Shown piece by piece: positions 11,847 to 21,875 of a DNA stretch of 64,000 nt (positions are counted from its first letter, which is position 1; each line of letters starts with the position of its first letter). The DNA comes from an uncultured Paenibacillaceae bacterium (GTDB lineage Bacteria > Bacillota > Bacilli > Aneurinibacillales > Aneurinibacillaceae), in NCBI GenBank assembly GCA_937874515.1, contig CALNBV010000165.1, positions 1 through 64,000 of the forward strand. Direction: 5' to 3'. Position numbers and translations under genes: made by a program. Under the pieces are notes generated by a model. That model saw only the letters and a list, made by a program, of their open reading frames with translations, made no database searches and had not been told where the DNA came from.

Positions 11847-12438
11847 ATTCTACCTTTATTGTACTTGCTTTTTCTGAATTGGCAAACTCGCTGAAGGTAG
11901 AAAGAATCGAATTATACTCATCAACATCCTGAACACGAATTCCCCTTTTCAGCATTGATAACTCTTCTTTTGGCAAATGGGATTCGATTTTTTTTGTATT
12001 AATTTGAAAAAATGTCTGGATGACCTTCTCTTTTTCTGGAACACCATCAAAAAGAGAAAGTTCGCCTTTTTCATTAATGCCAAAATAGCCATTTGCCTTA
12101 CAAGTAGGAGATAAATCATTTACCCTCATCTCAAAGGTAAATTCATTATCTTCTCTATGGATCAATTTCCACCCTTCATACCTGTGAAGTAATTGCTTCG
12201 TAGATTCAATCACCTCATCTTTCTTCTCTATTTCAATTTCACCAGTTACATAGGTTTTTTTTAAGATTACATGGACCATTTCACCAGACACAGCGCGAAC
12301 CCCAATAGAGGGTTTCCATCCACTTACAGCATAATAGAAAAAACCTGCACTAATAATAGCAACAAGAAAAAGAAAGAAGATGGAAGCAATAAGGACAACA
12401 CGATTAGAAGGCCGGCGAAACTGATTATAAAACATCAT
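11845..12438 (-). CDS. bofC: BofC-like forespore regulator of SpoIVB
   Basis: BofC sits on the forespore side of the intermembrane space and restrains the SpoIVB protease that triggers pro-sigma-K processing. The 197-aa product has an N-terminal membrane anchor (residues about 14-37) and the family's C-terminal block DLSPTCKANGYFGINEKG followed by LSLFDG. The position next to ruvA and safA matches B. subtilis. A GAGGGG site precedes the ATG. Its likely target machinery, spoIVFA/FB, is also in this window at 50.2-51.9 kb. Confidence 0.88.
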   Translation of the reverse strand: MMFYNQFRRPSNRVVLIASIFFLFLVAIISAGFFYYAVSGWKPSIGVRAVSGEMVHVILKKTYVTGEIEIEKKDEVIESTKQLLHRYEGWKLIHREDNEFTFEMRVNDLSPTCKANGYFGINEKGELSLFDGVPEKEKVIQTFFQINTKKIESHLPKEELSMLKRGIRVQDVDEYNSILSTFSEFANSEKASTIKVE

Positions 12439-12593
12439 CGCAATCCCCTCTTTTATTAGTTATTCTTTTCCCCTTCTTATTTTTTCCATCCAACTTTTTT
12501 CTATACCGCTATTAGGTTGCAAAAAAATTTATAAGCAAAAAGCCCATTTTTGCATATGATGTATCGAACTTTGCAACGAGAAAGGACGATATC

Positions 12594-13427
12594 ATGAAAA
12601 TTCACATCGTGAAAAAGGGAGATACCCTTTGGAAAATTGCGCAAAGGTATAATTTAGATTTTGAAAAGTTAAAGGAATTTAATACACAACTTGAGAATCC
12701 AGATAAAATTTCCCAAGGAATGAAAATAAAAATTCCAACCAACAGTGTACCTATAAGCTCTCAATTTCCTCAAGGTACCCAATTACAAAACGTTAGTGAA
12801 AAAAAAATAGCTCCTGAACCTACCTTTCAATTGCCACCAGAGGAATTAGCACCTACTCCCATTCCAGAACCTGCACCAGCACCTGCACCTTTTATGCAAG
12901 CCCCGATTCAGGAATTCCCTCCTGCTCCTGAACCTTTTATGCAAGCCCCATTTCAGGAATTCCCTCCTGCTCCCGTTCCAGCTCCCACTCCAACACCACA
13001 GGCGTCACCTTATATGCCCATGATGCCTATGATGCCAATTATGCCGCCTATGATGCCACAATTTGCACCCTTTCCATTCTGTCCACCAATGAAGCCACAT
13101 CATGACCATTGTTCTCCACCGCCACAACATTTTCCCGGTTATCCCATGGAGCCAGGTGAAATGGACTTTAATCCATTCCAACAAAATCCCCACATGATGT
13201 ATTCACCATTTCCATACCCCTATATGCAACCAATGCCATTCCAATCAGGGATGCCTGGAATGCCTGGAATGCCTGGAATGTCTGGAATGCCTCCTGCTCC
13301 CCCATCAAATCCGGGAATGGAACCAACCGTACCAAATGCAGGTATGCCAGAAGAAGAACTCCCCTATCAACAACCCTACTGCCCTCCTACCACCAAGAAA
13401 AAGAAAAAAGGAAGAAATAGAGGATAA
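12594..13427 (+). CDS. safA: SafA-like LysM spore coat assembly protein
   Basis: SafA organises the inner spore coat at the cortex interface. The product has a single N-terminal LysM domain (residues 1-46, starting MKIHIVKKGDTLWKIAQRYN), followed by a long low-complexity region rich in Pro, Met and Gln and a basic lysine-rich tail. The low-complexity part contains two near-identical 16-17-residue repeats (APFMQAP...EFPPAP, about residues 98-124) and a GMP tandem near residues 220-232. The position beside bofC agrees with B. subtilis. Confidence 0.85.
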   Translation: MKIHIVKKGDTLWKIAQRYNLDFEKLKEFNTQLENPDKISQGMKIKIPTNSVPISSQFPQGTQLQNVSEKKIAPEPTFQLPPEELAPTPIPEPAPAPAPFMQAPIQEFPPAPEPFMQAPFQEFPPAPVPAPTPTPQASPYMPMMPMMPIMPPMMPQFAPFPFCPPMKPHHDHCSPPPQHFPGYPMEPGEMDFNPFQQNPHMMYSPFPYPYMQPMPFQSGMPGMPGMPGMSGMPPAPPSNPGMEPTVPNAGMPEEELPYQQPYCPPTTKKKKKGRNRG

Positions 13428-13465
13428 ATAAAAACGTGAACCGATATAAGGTTCACGTTTTTATT
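13427..13465. terminator. Bidirectional terminator between safA and pheA
   Basis: A perfect 16-bp stem (13427-13442 with 13450-13465, core ACGTGAACC / GGTTCACGT) with a 7-nt loop and T-rich arms lies between the convergent ends of safA and pheA. Confidence 0.88.
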
Positions 13466-13467
13466 TC

Positions 13468-14343
13468 TTATGATGATGTGCTTCCAACAACTTCTTTAAT
13501 ATACACTGGATAAGTTCCCATTAAGCGAATTTGGAAACCTAATGCCTCCATTTCCGCAAATGCACCAGGCAACAATATTTCATCCATTTCCTGTTCAATA
13601 TCAATGACGAAATGATAGTTTCCTAACCCTGTTTTTGTTGGACGTGATTCAATCCTGGAAAGGTTAATTTTCCTCCAGGCAAAAGCAGCTAATACCTGAT
13701 AAAGAGCACCTGGAAAATCAGAAGGAAGAGTAACCAGTACGGTCGTTTTACTTCTGTTTGTTTCTGGTGCAATTAACTCCATATTGCCGACTACCACAAA
13801 ACGGGTATAGTTATTCTTCTTATCTTCAATTTCCCCACGAAGAATGGTTACAGGATAAATCTTCGTCGCCGTAAGGGAACAAACTGCTGCCCAGGGTTCA
13901 TCTGGATGTTCTCCAACCAGGCGAGGCCCCTCTGCAGTACTGCCTATATACTCGATTTCCGCATTGGGGAGATTTTCTCTTAAATAATCCCTGGATTGGG
14001 CAATGGCCTGTGGATGGGACATGACTTTTTTAATGTCAGATAGGGAAGGTAATGGATCTTTTGTCGCTACCACCAGGTGTTGGGAAATCGGAATCGCCAA
14101 TTCAGCCAAAAAGGGCAAAGAAACTTTATGAATTAACCAGTCAAGGGTTAATGTAACAGAGCCTTCAATGGAATTTTCTAAGGGTACCACGGCAAAATCG
14201 ATTTGTTTTTCTGCCACTGCATCCAGGCAATCTGGGATGGTGCTATAAGGGCAAAAGATATCCTCTTCACTTGTAAAAAGGAATCTGGCTGCTTCTTCTG
14301 TATTGGTGCCCCGGGGGCCTAAAAATGCAATCCTTCTTTCCAT
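13468..14343 (-). CDS. pheA: Prephenate dehydratase
   Basis: This enzyme converts prephenate to phenylpyruvate for phenylalanine synthesis. The 291-aa product has the N-terminal AFLGPRGTNTEEAA start of the periplasmic-binding-protein-like catalytic domain, VPLENSIEGSV, and the NNYTRF motif near residues 179-184. A C-terminal ACT domain (LYQVLAAFAWRKINLSRIESRP) would bind phenylalanine. It is the last gene of the thrR-hom-thrC-thrB-pheA run, 12 nt after thrB. Confidence 0.96.
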   Translation of the reverse strand: MERRIAFLGPRGTNTEEAARFLFTSEEDIFCPYSTIPDCLDAVAEKQIDFAVVPLENSIEGSVTLTLDWLIHKVSLPFLAELAIPISQHLVVATKDPLPSLSDIKKVMSHPQAIAQSRDYLRENLPNAEIEYIGSTAEGPRLVGEHPDEPWAAVCSLTATKIYPVTILRGEIEDKKNNYTRFVVVGNMELIAPETNRSKTTVLVTLPSDFPGALYQVLAAFAWRKINLSRIESRPTKTGLGNYHFVIDIEQEMDEILLPGAFAEMEALGFQIRLMGTYPVYIKEVVGSTSS

Positions 14344-14355
14344 CCTAAATCTCCT

Positions 14356-15288
14356 TTACTGTGCCACACCTGAAATGCTTTTTTCAATCACAACACCATT
14401 TCGGTCCGGTTTCAATCGCATAACAGTTGAATCAATTCCGTACTTTTTCAATGTATCTACCATATAACACTCTAAAATATCCGTTGGCTTCGTCTTATCA
14501 ATCAAAGCTAGAATAGTTGGCCCTGCCCCGGATAAAGCGGTACCAAGTGCGCCATATTCATGGGCATGATGAATAATTTCTTCTAAACCTGGAACTAATG
14601 GTGCACGATAAGGGTGATGCACAACATCCTTCATAGCTTCTGCTAAAGCTTCTAGTTGCCCTGTTGCAAGAGCCGCTACAAGCACTCCAGCATGACTGGT
14701 ATTAAACACAACATCCTTACGGCTATATGTTGCTGGGAGGACATTTCTTGCTTTCTCCGTTTTCAACATAAAATGAGGAATAACAGCTATGGCCTCTAAC
14801 TCTTCAGGTACATTTAATTGAACATAACGAAGGTTATCCTGTCCAATGCAGGCAACAATAATGCCGCCGAAAAGGGAAGCACCTACATTATCAGGATGCC
14901 CTTCCCACTCCGTTGCCATGGTAAACAACTCATCTTTAGAATAAAGCCCACCGGCTAACTCATTAGCTGCAACAAGAGCACCTACAATAGCAGTAGCACT
15001 ACTGCCCAAACCCCGGGTTAAAGGGACATCAGAATCAACGTCAATCAGTAATTCAGGAACAGAAAGCCCTGCTCCAGACAACAACTTCTCTGCTACTTTA
15101 TATATTAAATTGGTTTTATCAGTGGGAAGTCCTGACATTTGATTCCCATGGAGGCGCACCACGGTTGTGTCACTAACCTCCATGCGAATGGTCGTATACA
15201 GTTGAAAAGCCATTCCAATGGTATCAAAACCGGGACCAAGATTGGCCGTGCTCGCCGGAATTTTCACCTGTACGCTTTTTTGACGCAC
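14356..15288 (-). CDS. thrB: Homoserine kinase
   Basis: ThrB phosphorylates homoserine with ATP in threonine synthesis. The 310-aa GHMP kinase shows the N-terminal ASTANLGPGFDTIG, the phosphate loop LTRGLGSSATAIVGA near residues 89-103, and GTALSGAGPTI toward the C-terminus. The start is GTG, 2 nt beyond the thrC stop codon, which indicates coupled translation. Confidence 0.97.
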   Translation of the reverse strand: MRQKSVQVKIPASTANLGPGFDTIGMAFQLYTTIRMEVSDTTVVRLHGNQMSGLPTDKTNLIYKVAEKLLSGAGLSVPELLIDVDSDVPLTRGLGSSATAIVGALVAANELAGGLYSKDELFTMATEWEGHPDNVGASLFGGIIVACIGQDNLRYVQLNVPEELEAIAVIPHFMLKTEKARNVLPATYSRKDVVFNTSHAGVLVAALATGQLEALAEAMKDVVHHPYRAPLVPGLEEIIHHAHEYGALGTALSGAGPTILALIDKTKPTDILECYMVDTLKKYGIDSTVMRLKPDRNGVVIEKSISGVAQ

Positions 15289-15290
15289 GA

Positions 15291-16349
15291 TTAGACACCC
15301 GCTTCCTGCATAATCACACGCATCACTGCTTCTTCCGTACTTTCTACAACAACAGGCTCTACTCCAACTGCTTTCATTGCGATATTAGGATCTTTCAAAC
15401 CATTTCCAGTAAGAACACAAACCACTTGTTGGCCTGCTTCTATTTTTCCTTCTTTACGCATTTTAATCATTCCTGCGAGAGAAGCCGCTGAAGCAGGTTC
15501 ACAGAAAATGCCTTCCATGCTGGCAAGCATCTTATAAGCAACTAAAATTTCTTCATCAGTTACCATATCAATATGCCCACCGGACTCGTCACGGGCATTC
15601 AATGCTAAATCCCAGCTTGCTGGATTTCCGATACGGATTGCTGTAGCAATGGTTTCTGGATTTTTAATAGGTTCACCTTTAACTAATGCTGCTGCCCCTT
15701 CTGCTTCAAAACCAAACATACGGGGACGGTTCCCTACTTTGCCTGCTTCATGATATTCCTTAAAGCCTTTCCAGTATGCAGAAATGTTACCCGCATTGCC
15801 AACAGGAATAGCAAGAATGTCAGGGGCTTTTCCTAAGGTTTCGCATACTTCAAAAGCTGCTGTTTTTTGCCCTTCTAAACGATAAGGGTTAACGGAGTTC
15901 ACTAGAGTAATTGGATGTTTGGCGCAAATTTCACGCACGATTTCCAACGCTTCGTCAAAGTTTCCTTCAATAGCAATAATTTCTGCGCCATATACAACGG
16001 CCTGAGCCAGTTTACCCAGAGCGATATTATTATTAGGGATTAACACGATGCAACGGAGATCAGCACGGGCAGCATAAGCGGCAGCTGCTGCAGAGGTATT
16101 CCCCGTAGATGCACACATAATCGTCGTGCTGCCTTCCTCTACTGCTTTTGCCACAGCCATAACCATTCCACGGTCTTTAAAAGAACCTGTTGGATTTAAA
16201 CCTTCATATTTAAAATAAATCTCAAGATCTAACTCTTTAGATATTTTCGGTGCATAAATAAGAGGTGTGTCCCCCTCATGTAAAGTTAACCGAGGTGTTT
16301 TATCTGTTACAGGTAAGTATTGTTCAAAACGTTCTATGATGCCAGCCAT
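15291..16349 (-). CDS. thrC: Threonine synthase
   Basis: ThrC is a PLP enzyme that turns O-phosphohomoserine into threonine. The 352-aa product is of the short Bacillus type. The PLP lysine lies in [11 protein letters not shown] (about residues 51-61), and [14 protein letters not shown] and the VGNAGN phosphate-binding loop are present. The ATG overlaps the hom stop (TAATG). Confidence 0.97.
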   Translation of the reverse strand: MAGIIERFEQYLPVTDKTPRLTLHEGDTPLIYAPKISKELDLEIYFKYEGLNPTGSFKDRGMVMAVAKAVEEGSTTIMCASTGNTSAAAAAYAARADLRCIVLIPNNNIALGKLAQAVVYGAEIIAIEGNFDEALEIVREICAKHPITLVNSVNPYRLEGQKTAAFEVCETLGKAPDILAIPVGNAGNISAYWKGFKEYHEAGKVGNRPRMFGFEAEGAAALVKGEPIKNPETIATAIRIGNPASWDLALNARDESGGHIDMVTDEEILVAYKMLASMEGIFCEPASAASLAGMIKMRKEGKIEAGQQVVCVLTGNGLKDPNIAMKAVGVEPVVVESTEEAVMRVIMQEAGV

Positions 16350-17653
16350 TATTTTTGTTCCCCACCTTCTACACGATATAAGCTTTTTACTTCATATACG
16401 CTGTCCAGTGCTTCAAAAGCATTGCGTACGTCCATGATATTCCCTTTAGAAGCATGATGTGTAACCATAATAACTTCCGCCTGTTTGCCATCATTATATG
16501 GCTGTTGCATAACATGTTCTAAGCTTACATCATGTTCCGCTAAAATGCGAGTGATTTGTGCCAGAACTCCCCGTTTGTCAGCAACTACCAGACGCAAGAA
16601 GTACTTGGAATTGATTTGATCGTCGCCTTTTAATAGTTTCTCCTTATAAGGAGCTACACTGCCACGACCATTTACACCTAATTTCATATTTTTCACAACG
16701 GTGACTAGGTCAGCTACTACGGCTGTTGCAGTTGGCAATTCACCTGCACCTGGTCCATAAAACATGGTTTCCCCAACAGCTTCACCATGAACATAAATGG
16801 CGTTAAACACACCGTTTACAGAAGCCAGTGGATGACTATTATGCACTAAGGTTGGTTGTACGCTAACTTCGATTAAATCATCATCCCGTTTAGCGATTCC
16901 CAATAACTTCATTTCATAACCAAGGCGTTTGGCATGGTTAATATCTTCTGATGATACATTGGATATCCCCTGGAACTCAACATCATCCAGATTCATGTCC
17001 ACATGGAAACCAAGAGTACTTAAAATGGCCATTTTTCTTGCCGCATCATGGCCTTCTACATCCGCTGTTGGGTCTGATTCGGCATAGCCTAATTTTTGTG
17101 CTTCTTTCAGTACATCAGCGTAGTCTGCGCCTTCCTGGCTCATTTTCGTTAAAATATAGTTGGTTGTTCCATTTACAATGCCCATCATTTTTGTAATCCT
17201 GTCAGAAGAGAAGCCTTCTACCAGAGCCCGTAAAATAGGAATGCCGCCAGCCACACTGGCTTCATAGAACACGTCGCACCCTTTTTCCTGTGCTTTAGAA
17301 AGAATTTCTGCTCCGCTTTCTGCCATTAAATCTTTATTGGCAGTGACTACATGTTTCCCATTTTCGAGGGCTTGCAAAATATATTCTTTCGTTGGATGAA
17401 TGCCGCCGATTACTTCAACGATGACATCAATTTCAGGATCATTCACCAACTCTTCAGGATCCAAAGTCACTAACTCAGAAGGAATGGAAACATTCCGTTC
17501 TTTATCCATATTGCGAACAAGAATTTTCTTAATTTCAAGGGATAATCCCGTTTGTTTTTGCAAGTCTTCCTGATGTCCCTGAATAATGCGAACCACACCA
17601 GTTCCTACAGTACCTAATCCCATTAAACCTACTTTAACTGAATTATTGTTCAT
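16349..17653 (-). CDS. hom: Homoserine dehydrogenase
   Basis: This enzyme reduces aspartate semialdehyde to homoserine. The product has the Rossmann motif [22 protein letters not shown], and [10 protein letters not shown], and ends in an ACT domain ([21 protein letters not shown]) that would sense threonine. I use the ATG at 17653, which has a GGTGAGG site; a TTG lies one codon upstream. It is the second gene of the Thr/Phe operon. Confidence 0.96.
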   Translation of the reverse strand: MNNNSVKVGLMGLGTVGTGVVRIIQGHQEDLQKQTGLSLEIKKILVRNMDKERNVSIPSELVTLDPEELVNDPEIDVIVEVIGGIHPTKEYILQALENGKHVVTANKDLMAESGAEILSKAQEKGCDVFYEASVAGGIPILRALVEGFSSDRITKMMGIVNGTTNYILTKMSQEGADYADVLKEAQKLGYAESDPTADVEGHDAARKMAILSTLGFHVDMNLDDVEFQGISNVSSEDINHAKRLGYEMKLLGIAKRDDDLIEVSVQPTLVHNSHPLASVNGVFNAIYVHGEAVGETMFYGPGAGELPTATAVVADLVTVVKNMKLGVNGRGSVAPYKEKLLKGDDQINSKYFLRLVVADKRGVLAQITRILAEHDVSLEHVMQQPYNDGKQAEVIMVTHHASKGNIMDVRNAFEALDSVYEVKSLYRVEGGEQK

Positions 17654-17682
17654 CAATAAACCTCACCTTCCATGGAAATCGA

Positions 17683-18129
17683 TTATCCTCTTCCTATAAT
17701 TAAAGCCATTTTTACTCCATTTATCGCCTTTAGCTCTTCAAGGAATTCACTCATAGATACCAACAGATTTCCAGTATCAATAGAAAGAGCTACATTAGCA
17801 ATTCCCTGTAAAGGAATAGTTTGATTAATCGTTAGGATATTGCCACCTTTTTCCGCAACGAATTTTAACACATGTGACAAAATCCCTGATCGATGTTCAA
17901 GATCCATAGATACTGTTATCATTTTGTCCTGTGAAAAAGCGTTAAAAGGAAAGATACCATCTTTATATTTATAAAAGGCACTTCGGCTTAACCCTACCTT
18001 TTCTACAGCTTCATGCACGGTATGGGCTTCATTTGATTCAATAAGCCTTTTTGCCTCTACAGTTTTCACAATGGCTTCCGGTAAAATATCCTCTCGAATC
18101 ACATAGAATACATCTTCCCGTCCTGGCAT
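17683..18129 (-). CDS. UPF0735 ACT-domain protein (PheB/ThrR type regulator)
   Basis: The 148-aa protein has an N-terminal helix-turn-helix-like part (TVHEAVEKVGLSRSAFYKYKDGIFPF) and a C-terminal ACT domain (MDLEHRSGILSHVLKFVAEKGGNIL). The family is called PheB; I recall that a B. subtilis member was renamed ThrR as a repressor of hom-thrCB, which fits its place as first gene of this operon. The ATG at 18129 has AAGGAGG 4 nt upstream. A dyad at 18153-18171 over the promoter is a candidate operator. Confidence 0.85.
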   Translation of the reverse strand: MPGREDVFYVIREDILPEAIVKTVEAKRLIESNEAHTVHEAVEKVGLSRSAFYKYKDGIFPFNAFSQDKMITVSMDLEHRSGILSHVLKFVAEKGGNILTINQTIPLQGIANVALSIDTGNLLVSMSEFLEELKAINGVKMALIIGRG

Positions 18130-18152
18130 GAAGTCCTCCTTACAAAAACATT

Positions 18153-18199
18153 TGTTCATGTACAATGGACATTATATACGGAAATCCTTAGTAAAACAA
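18153..18199 (-). promoter_or_regulatory. Promoter and candidate operator of the thrR-hom-thrCB-pheA operon
   Basis: On the minus strand TTGTTT (18194-18199) and TATAAT (18171-18176) are 17 nt apart, a good vegetative promoter. An imperfect dyad, TGTTCAT-GTACA-ATGGACA on the plus strand (18153-18171), lies just downstream over the start region. The arms match at 6 of 7 positions. A repressor bound here would block initiation; the first gene's own product is the natural candidate. Confidence 0.6.
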
Positions 18200-18205
18200 G
18201 GGGAA

Positions 18206-18231
18206 AAGCAGCCGGATTTTTCCGGCTGCTT
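18206..18231 (-). terminator. Terminator after obg
   Basis: A perfect 11-bp stem (AAGCAGCCGGA / TCCGGCTGCTT) with a 4-nt loop starts right after the obg stop and is followed on the minus strand by TTCCCC after the stem's TT. Confidence 0.85.
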
Positions 18232-18234
18232 AGA

Positions 18235-19533
<1,299 letters not shown>

Positions 19534-19554
19534 TCATCAAACAAATTAGCTATT

Positions 19555-20112
19555 TCATGTAAGGAAAGGTATTTTCCACTCCGTAAATACTTCCCCTTCC
19601 CCACGTTCATAATGGGTTAACTGTCCCCCACAATTCTTTCCTTCTTCTTTCAATACAGAAAAGGTTTCCTCCCATTTTGCATCCAGAAAACCGCTATAAT
19701 CTGTGGAGACAAGAAGGGTATCATCCTCTTTATGCATTCTTAAGATCAGGTGGCTAGGCTCCCCCTGATTATTTGCATCATGATCCCGGATTGCCTTTAC
19801 AAGGGATATCATCCACTGGCAAACAGCATCCATATTATTTCGAGCACGAGAAAAAGAAAATGGGACTGGGATTTCTACCTCTAAAACGATATTTTTATTA
19901 AATACATTAAAGGTAAGCAAATAGGCGGCTAATTCATCGTGCCCCAGGGCTGACACTAATGAATCCCTATGGGTGGATTCGACAAAACGTTTTATGTACT
20001 CTTCACATTGTTCATAACGTCCTAATTTTAAGTATCCTAAAAGTACCTGCATATGATTTAAGATGTCATGCCGCTGGTAACTTAATACTTCAACCAAATT
20101 CTTCACCGCCAT
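19555..20112 (-). CDS. spo0B: Sporulation initiation phosphotransferase Spo0B
   Basis: Spo0B passes phosphate from Spo0F to Spo0A in the sporulation phosphorelay. The 185-aa product has the phosphoacceptor histidine motif QRHDILNHMQVLLGYLKLG near its N-terminus (residues about 13-31) and a C-terminal kinase-like domain without ATP-binding motifs. The ATG at 20112 follows GGGAGGGG. It precedes obg as in B. subtilis, but the usual upstream neighbour rpmA is 27 kb away here. Confidence 0.88.
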   Translation of the reverse strand: MAVKNLVEVLSYQRHDILNHMQVLLGYLKLGRYEQCEEYIKRFVESTHRDSLVSALGHDELAAYLLTFNVFNKNIVLEVEIPVPFSFSRARNNMDAVCQWMISLVKAIRDHDANNQGEPSHLILRMHKEDDTLLVSTDYSGFLDAKWEETFSVLKEEGKNCGGQLTHYERGEGEVFTEWKIPFLT

Positions 20113-20164
20113 ACCCCTCCCTATTAATAATCTTTTCCATTGTAACATAGATAAACCAATTTAT

Positions 20165-20371
20165 TTATTGTTCTTTAAACAACGCTTTTAATCCCTCAAG
20201 TTTTTGAAAAGGGTTTTGTTTCTTAATAGGTTTGTACTTGTTTTTCTTCGCACAGTCATCACATAAGAACCCTGCTACTACCTCTTCTTCCCCTTTTTTA
20301 TGATTGGCATATACCGCATATACTGTATTTTGTATTGATTTCCCACATTGTAAACAATCCTGTTGCAACAT
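20165..20371 (-). CDS. Small protein with two CxxC motifs
   Basis: This 68-aa protein has two CxxC pairs (CLQC at residues 6-9 and CDDC near 37-40) and a basic C-terminal half, so it probably binds one zinc ion as a zinc ribbon. I do not recognise a named family. It lies 52 nt upstream of spo0B on the same strand and could share its transcript. Confidence 0.6.
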   Translation of the reverse strand: MLQQDCLQCGKSIQNTVYAVYANHKKGEEEVVAGFLCDDCAKKNKYKPIKKQNPFQKLEGLKALFKEQ

Positions 20372-20443
20372 AACTGAAAAACTCCTTATATAATGAAAGA
20401 ATTAAACATAGTGTACCAAACTTTATCCCTTTGTATCATCCTT

Positions 20444-21073
20444 TTATCTTTGTTTTGAGTAGTGAATTGTATTCTTTGGACATACTTGTTGACAGTTGGT
20501 GCATTGCAAGCATAAGGAGGTTTTGATTTCAGACTTTTTATCCTCTTTTTTCACTTCTATTGCATTGGATGGGCAAACCTTCGTGCAAAGCTTGCAGCCA
20601 ATACAACCCTGCTTATTTACCTTTTCAGAAAATATTGGGGATCTGCCAAAGACTTTTAGAAGTGCCCCAAAGGGACAAATGAGATTATGAAATACAGATG
20701 GCTTATATCTCAGTGTTACAAGTACTGAAACAGCAAGCCAAATCATTAGGATAGGAATCCTTAGATCTAATAGTTTTTGTGTAAGCACCATAAATATAAT
20801 GCTACCTGCCAATGCGAACCATGGAAATATACCCGAACGAAGCCATTTGGGAGATTGATCTTTCTGCAACCTTAGCTTTTTTGAAAGCCCTTCTACCGGA
20901 ATCATGACTGTATTCATAGGACATATATAACCACAGTATACCCTTCCAAATACTAATGCTACTATCAGGCTAACCCCAAATAAAGCAAGCCAAAGCATCA
21001 TTTTACCCTTTAATATTAAAAATATAAATAGTGCTAGAAACAAAATACGTATGACGGTAATGATATATTTCAT
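20444..21073 (-). CDS. NapH/CcoG-type membrane polyferredoxin
   Basis: This 209-aa protein has four or five membrane segments, two CxxxCP-type motifs within the membrane part (YCGYICPMN, LICPFG), and two C-terminal 4Fe-4S ferredoxin motifs (CIGCKLCTKVCP and CLQCTNCQQVCP). Proteins of this build move electrons across or along the membrane in nitrate, nitrous oxide or nitric oxide metabolism. It is divergent from a Crp/Fnr regulator with a perfect palindrome between them. Its exact partner is not visible. Confidence 0.8.
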   Translation of the reverse strand: MKYIITVIRILFLALFIFLILKGKMMLWLALFGVSLIVALVFGRVYCGYICPMNTVMIPVEGLSKKLRLQKDQSPKWLRSGIFPWFALAGSIIFMVLTQKLLDLRIPILMIWLAVSVLVTLRYKPSVFHNLICPFGALLKVFGRSPIFSEKVNKQGCIGCKLCTKVCPSNAIEVKKEDKKSEIKTSLCLQCTNCQQVCPKNTIHYSKQR

Positions 21074-21130
21074 AATGCTTCGTCCTCTTTCATTGGTTTT
21101 AGTACTATTTTAACCCTATAATGTGAACAA

Positions 21131-21152
21131 AAGTGTTACCACGGTAACACTT
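21131..21152. promoter_or_regulatory. 22-bp perfect palindrome, candidate Crp/Fnr operator
   Basis: Two 10-bp arms, AAGTGTTACC and GGTAACACTT, flank a 2-bp centre. The palindrome ends 14 nt before the ATG of the Crp/Fnr gene and lies 58 nt upstream of the divergent polyferredoxin gene. Crp/Fnr dimers bind symmetric sites of this size, so autoregulation and control of the polyferredoxin are likely. Confidence 0.75.
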
Positions 21153-21166
21153 GAGGAGATTAATAT

Positions 21167-21814
21167 ATGGCAAAAGAAATTGATTTCATTAAAAACACTA
21201 CCCTATTAAACTCTTTGTCCCATGAGGATATACTTGAGAATCTTAATAATGGAAATTTCAGAGTGGTTTCATACAAGAAAAACAGTGTTGTTCATTTTGA
21301 GGGGGAACCGTGTAACAAATTAGAAATCATATTATTTGGCAAGGTTGTTGTGGAGCGCATTGACAAATCAGGAAACCTGTTAACAATTTCTGAGTTTTAC
21401 AATGATGATATTTTAGGCGGTAACCTGCTATTTTCTAAAAGTCATTATTATCTTATGACTGTATCAACAAAATCCCCAACCCTTATGCTGGAGATCAATC
21501 GAGATATCTTATTTGAATTGTTTAATCATAACTCTATCATTTTGCGAACATATTTAGGGTTTATTTCAGACCATGCCATTATTCTGGGAGAGAAGATAAA
21601 GCATGGTAATCAGACATTACGTGAACGCATCATGAGTTATCTCTATTATGAGCAAAAGAGGCAAAATTCTAATCACATTAAATTGAATTTGACGAAAAAG
21701 GCACTTGCCGAAAAAATCGGGGTTCAACGCACATCCTTATCACGAGAGTTAGCAAAAATGAAAAAAGATGGATTGATTTTGTTTGACGCAGATTCAATCA
21801 CTCTTTTGAAGTAA
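21167..21814 (+). CDS. Crp/Fnr-family transcriptional regulator
   Basis: The 215-aa protein has a cyclic-nucleotide-binding-type beta barrel (residues about 15-125), a dimerisation helix, and a Crp-type winged helix with LTKKALAEKIGVQRTSLSRELAKMKKDGLI. No cysteine cluster like that of Fnr is visible; the single Cys is near residue 48. It may respond to nitric oxide or redox through haem or another ligand; this is a guess from the neighbour. A GAGGAG site precedes the ATG. Confidence 0.87.
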   Translation: MAKEIDFIKNTTLLNSLSHEDILENLNNGNFRVVSYKKNSVVHFEGEPCNKLEIILFGKVVVERIDKSGNLLTISEFYNDDILGGNLLFSKSHYYLMTVSTKSPTLMLEINRDILFELFNHNSIILRTYLGFISDHAIILGEKIKHGNQTLRERIMSYLYYEQKRQNSNHIKLNLTKKALAEKIGVQRTSLSRELAKMKKDGLILFDADSITLLK

Positions 21815-21819
21815 GGAAA

Positions 21820-21847
21820 AATCCCGGCAATACTTTCTGCCGGGATT
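21820..21847. terminator. Bidirectional terminator, Crp/Fnr gene and aldehyde dehydrogenase
   Basis: A perfect 10-bp stem (AATCCCGGCA / TGCCGGGATT) with an 8-nt loop lies between the two convergent genes. A close relative of this hairpin and of the next 30 nt recurs at 25588-25637. Confidence 0.8.
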
Positions 21848-21875
21848 CAAAAATATATAGAAAGGGGTTGGTTCG

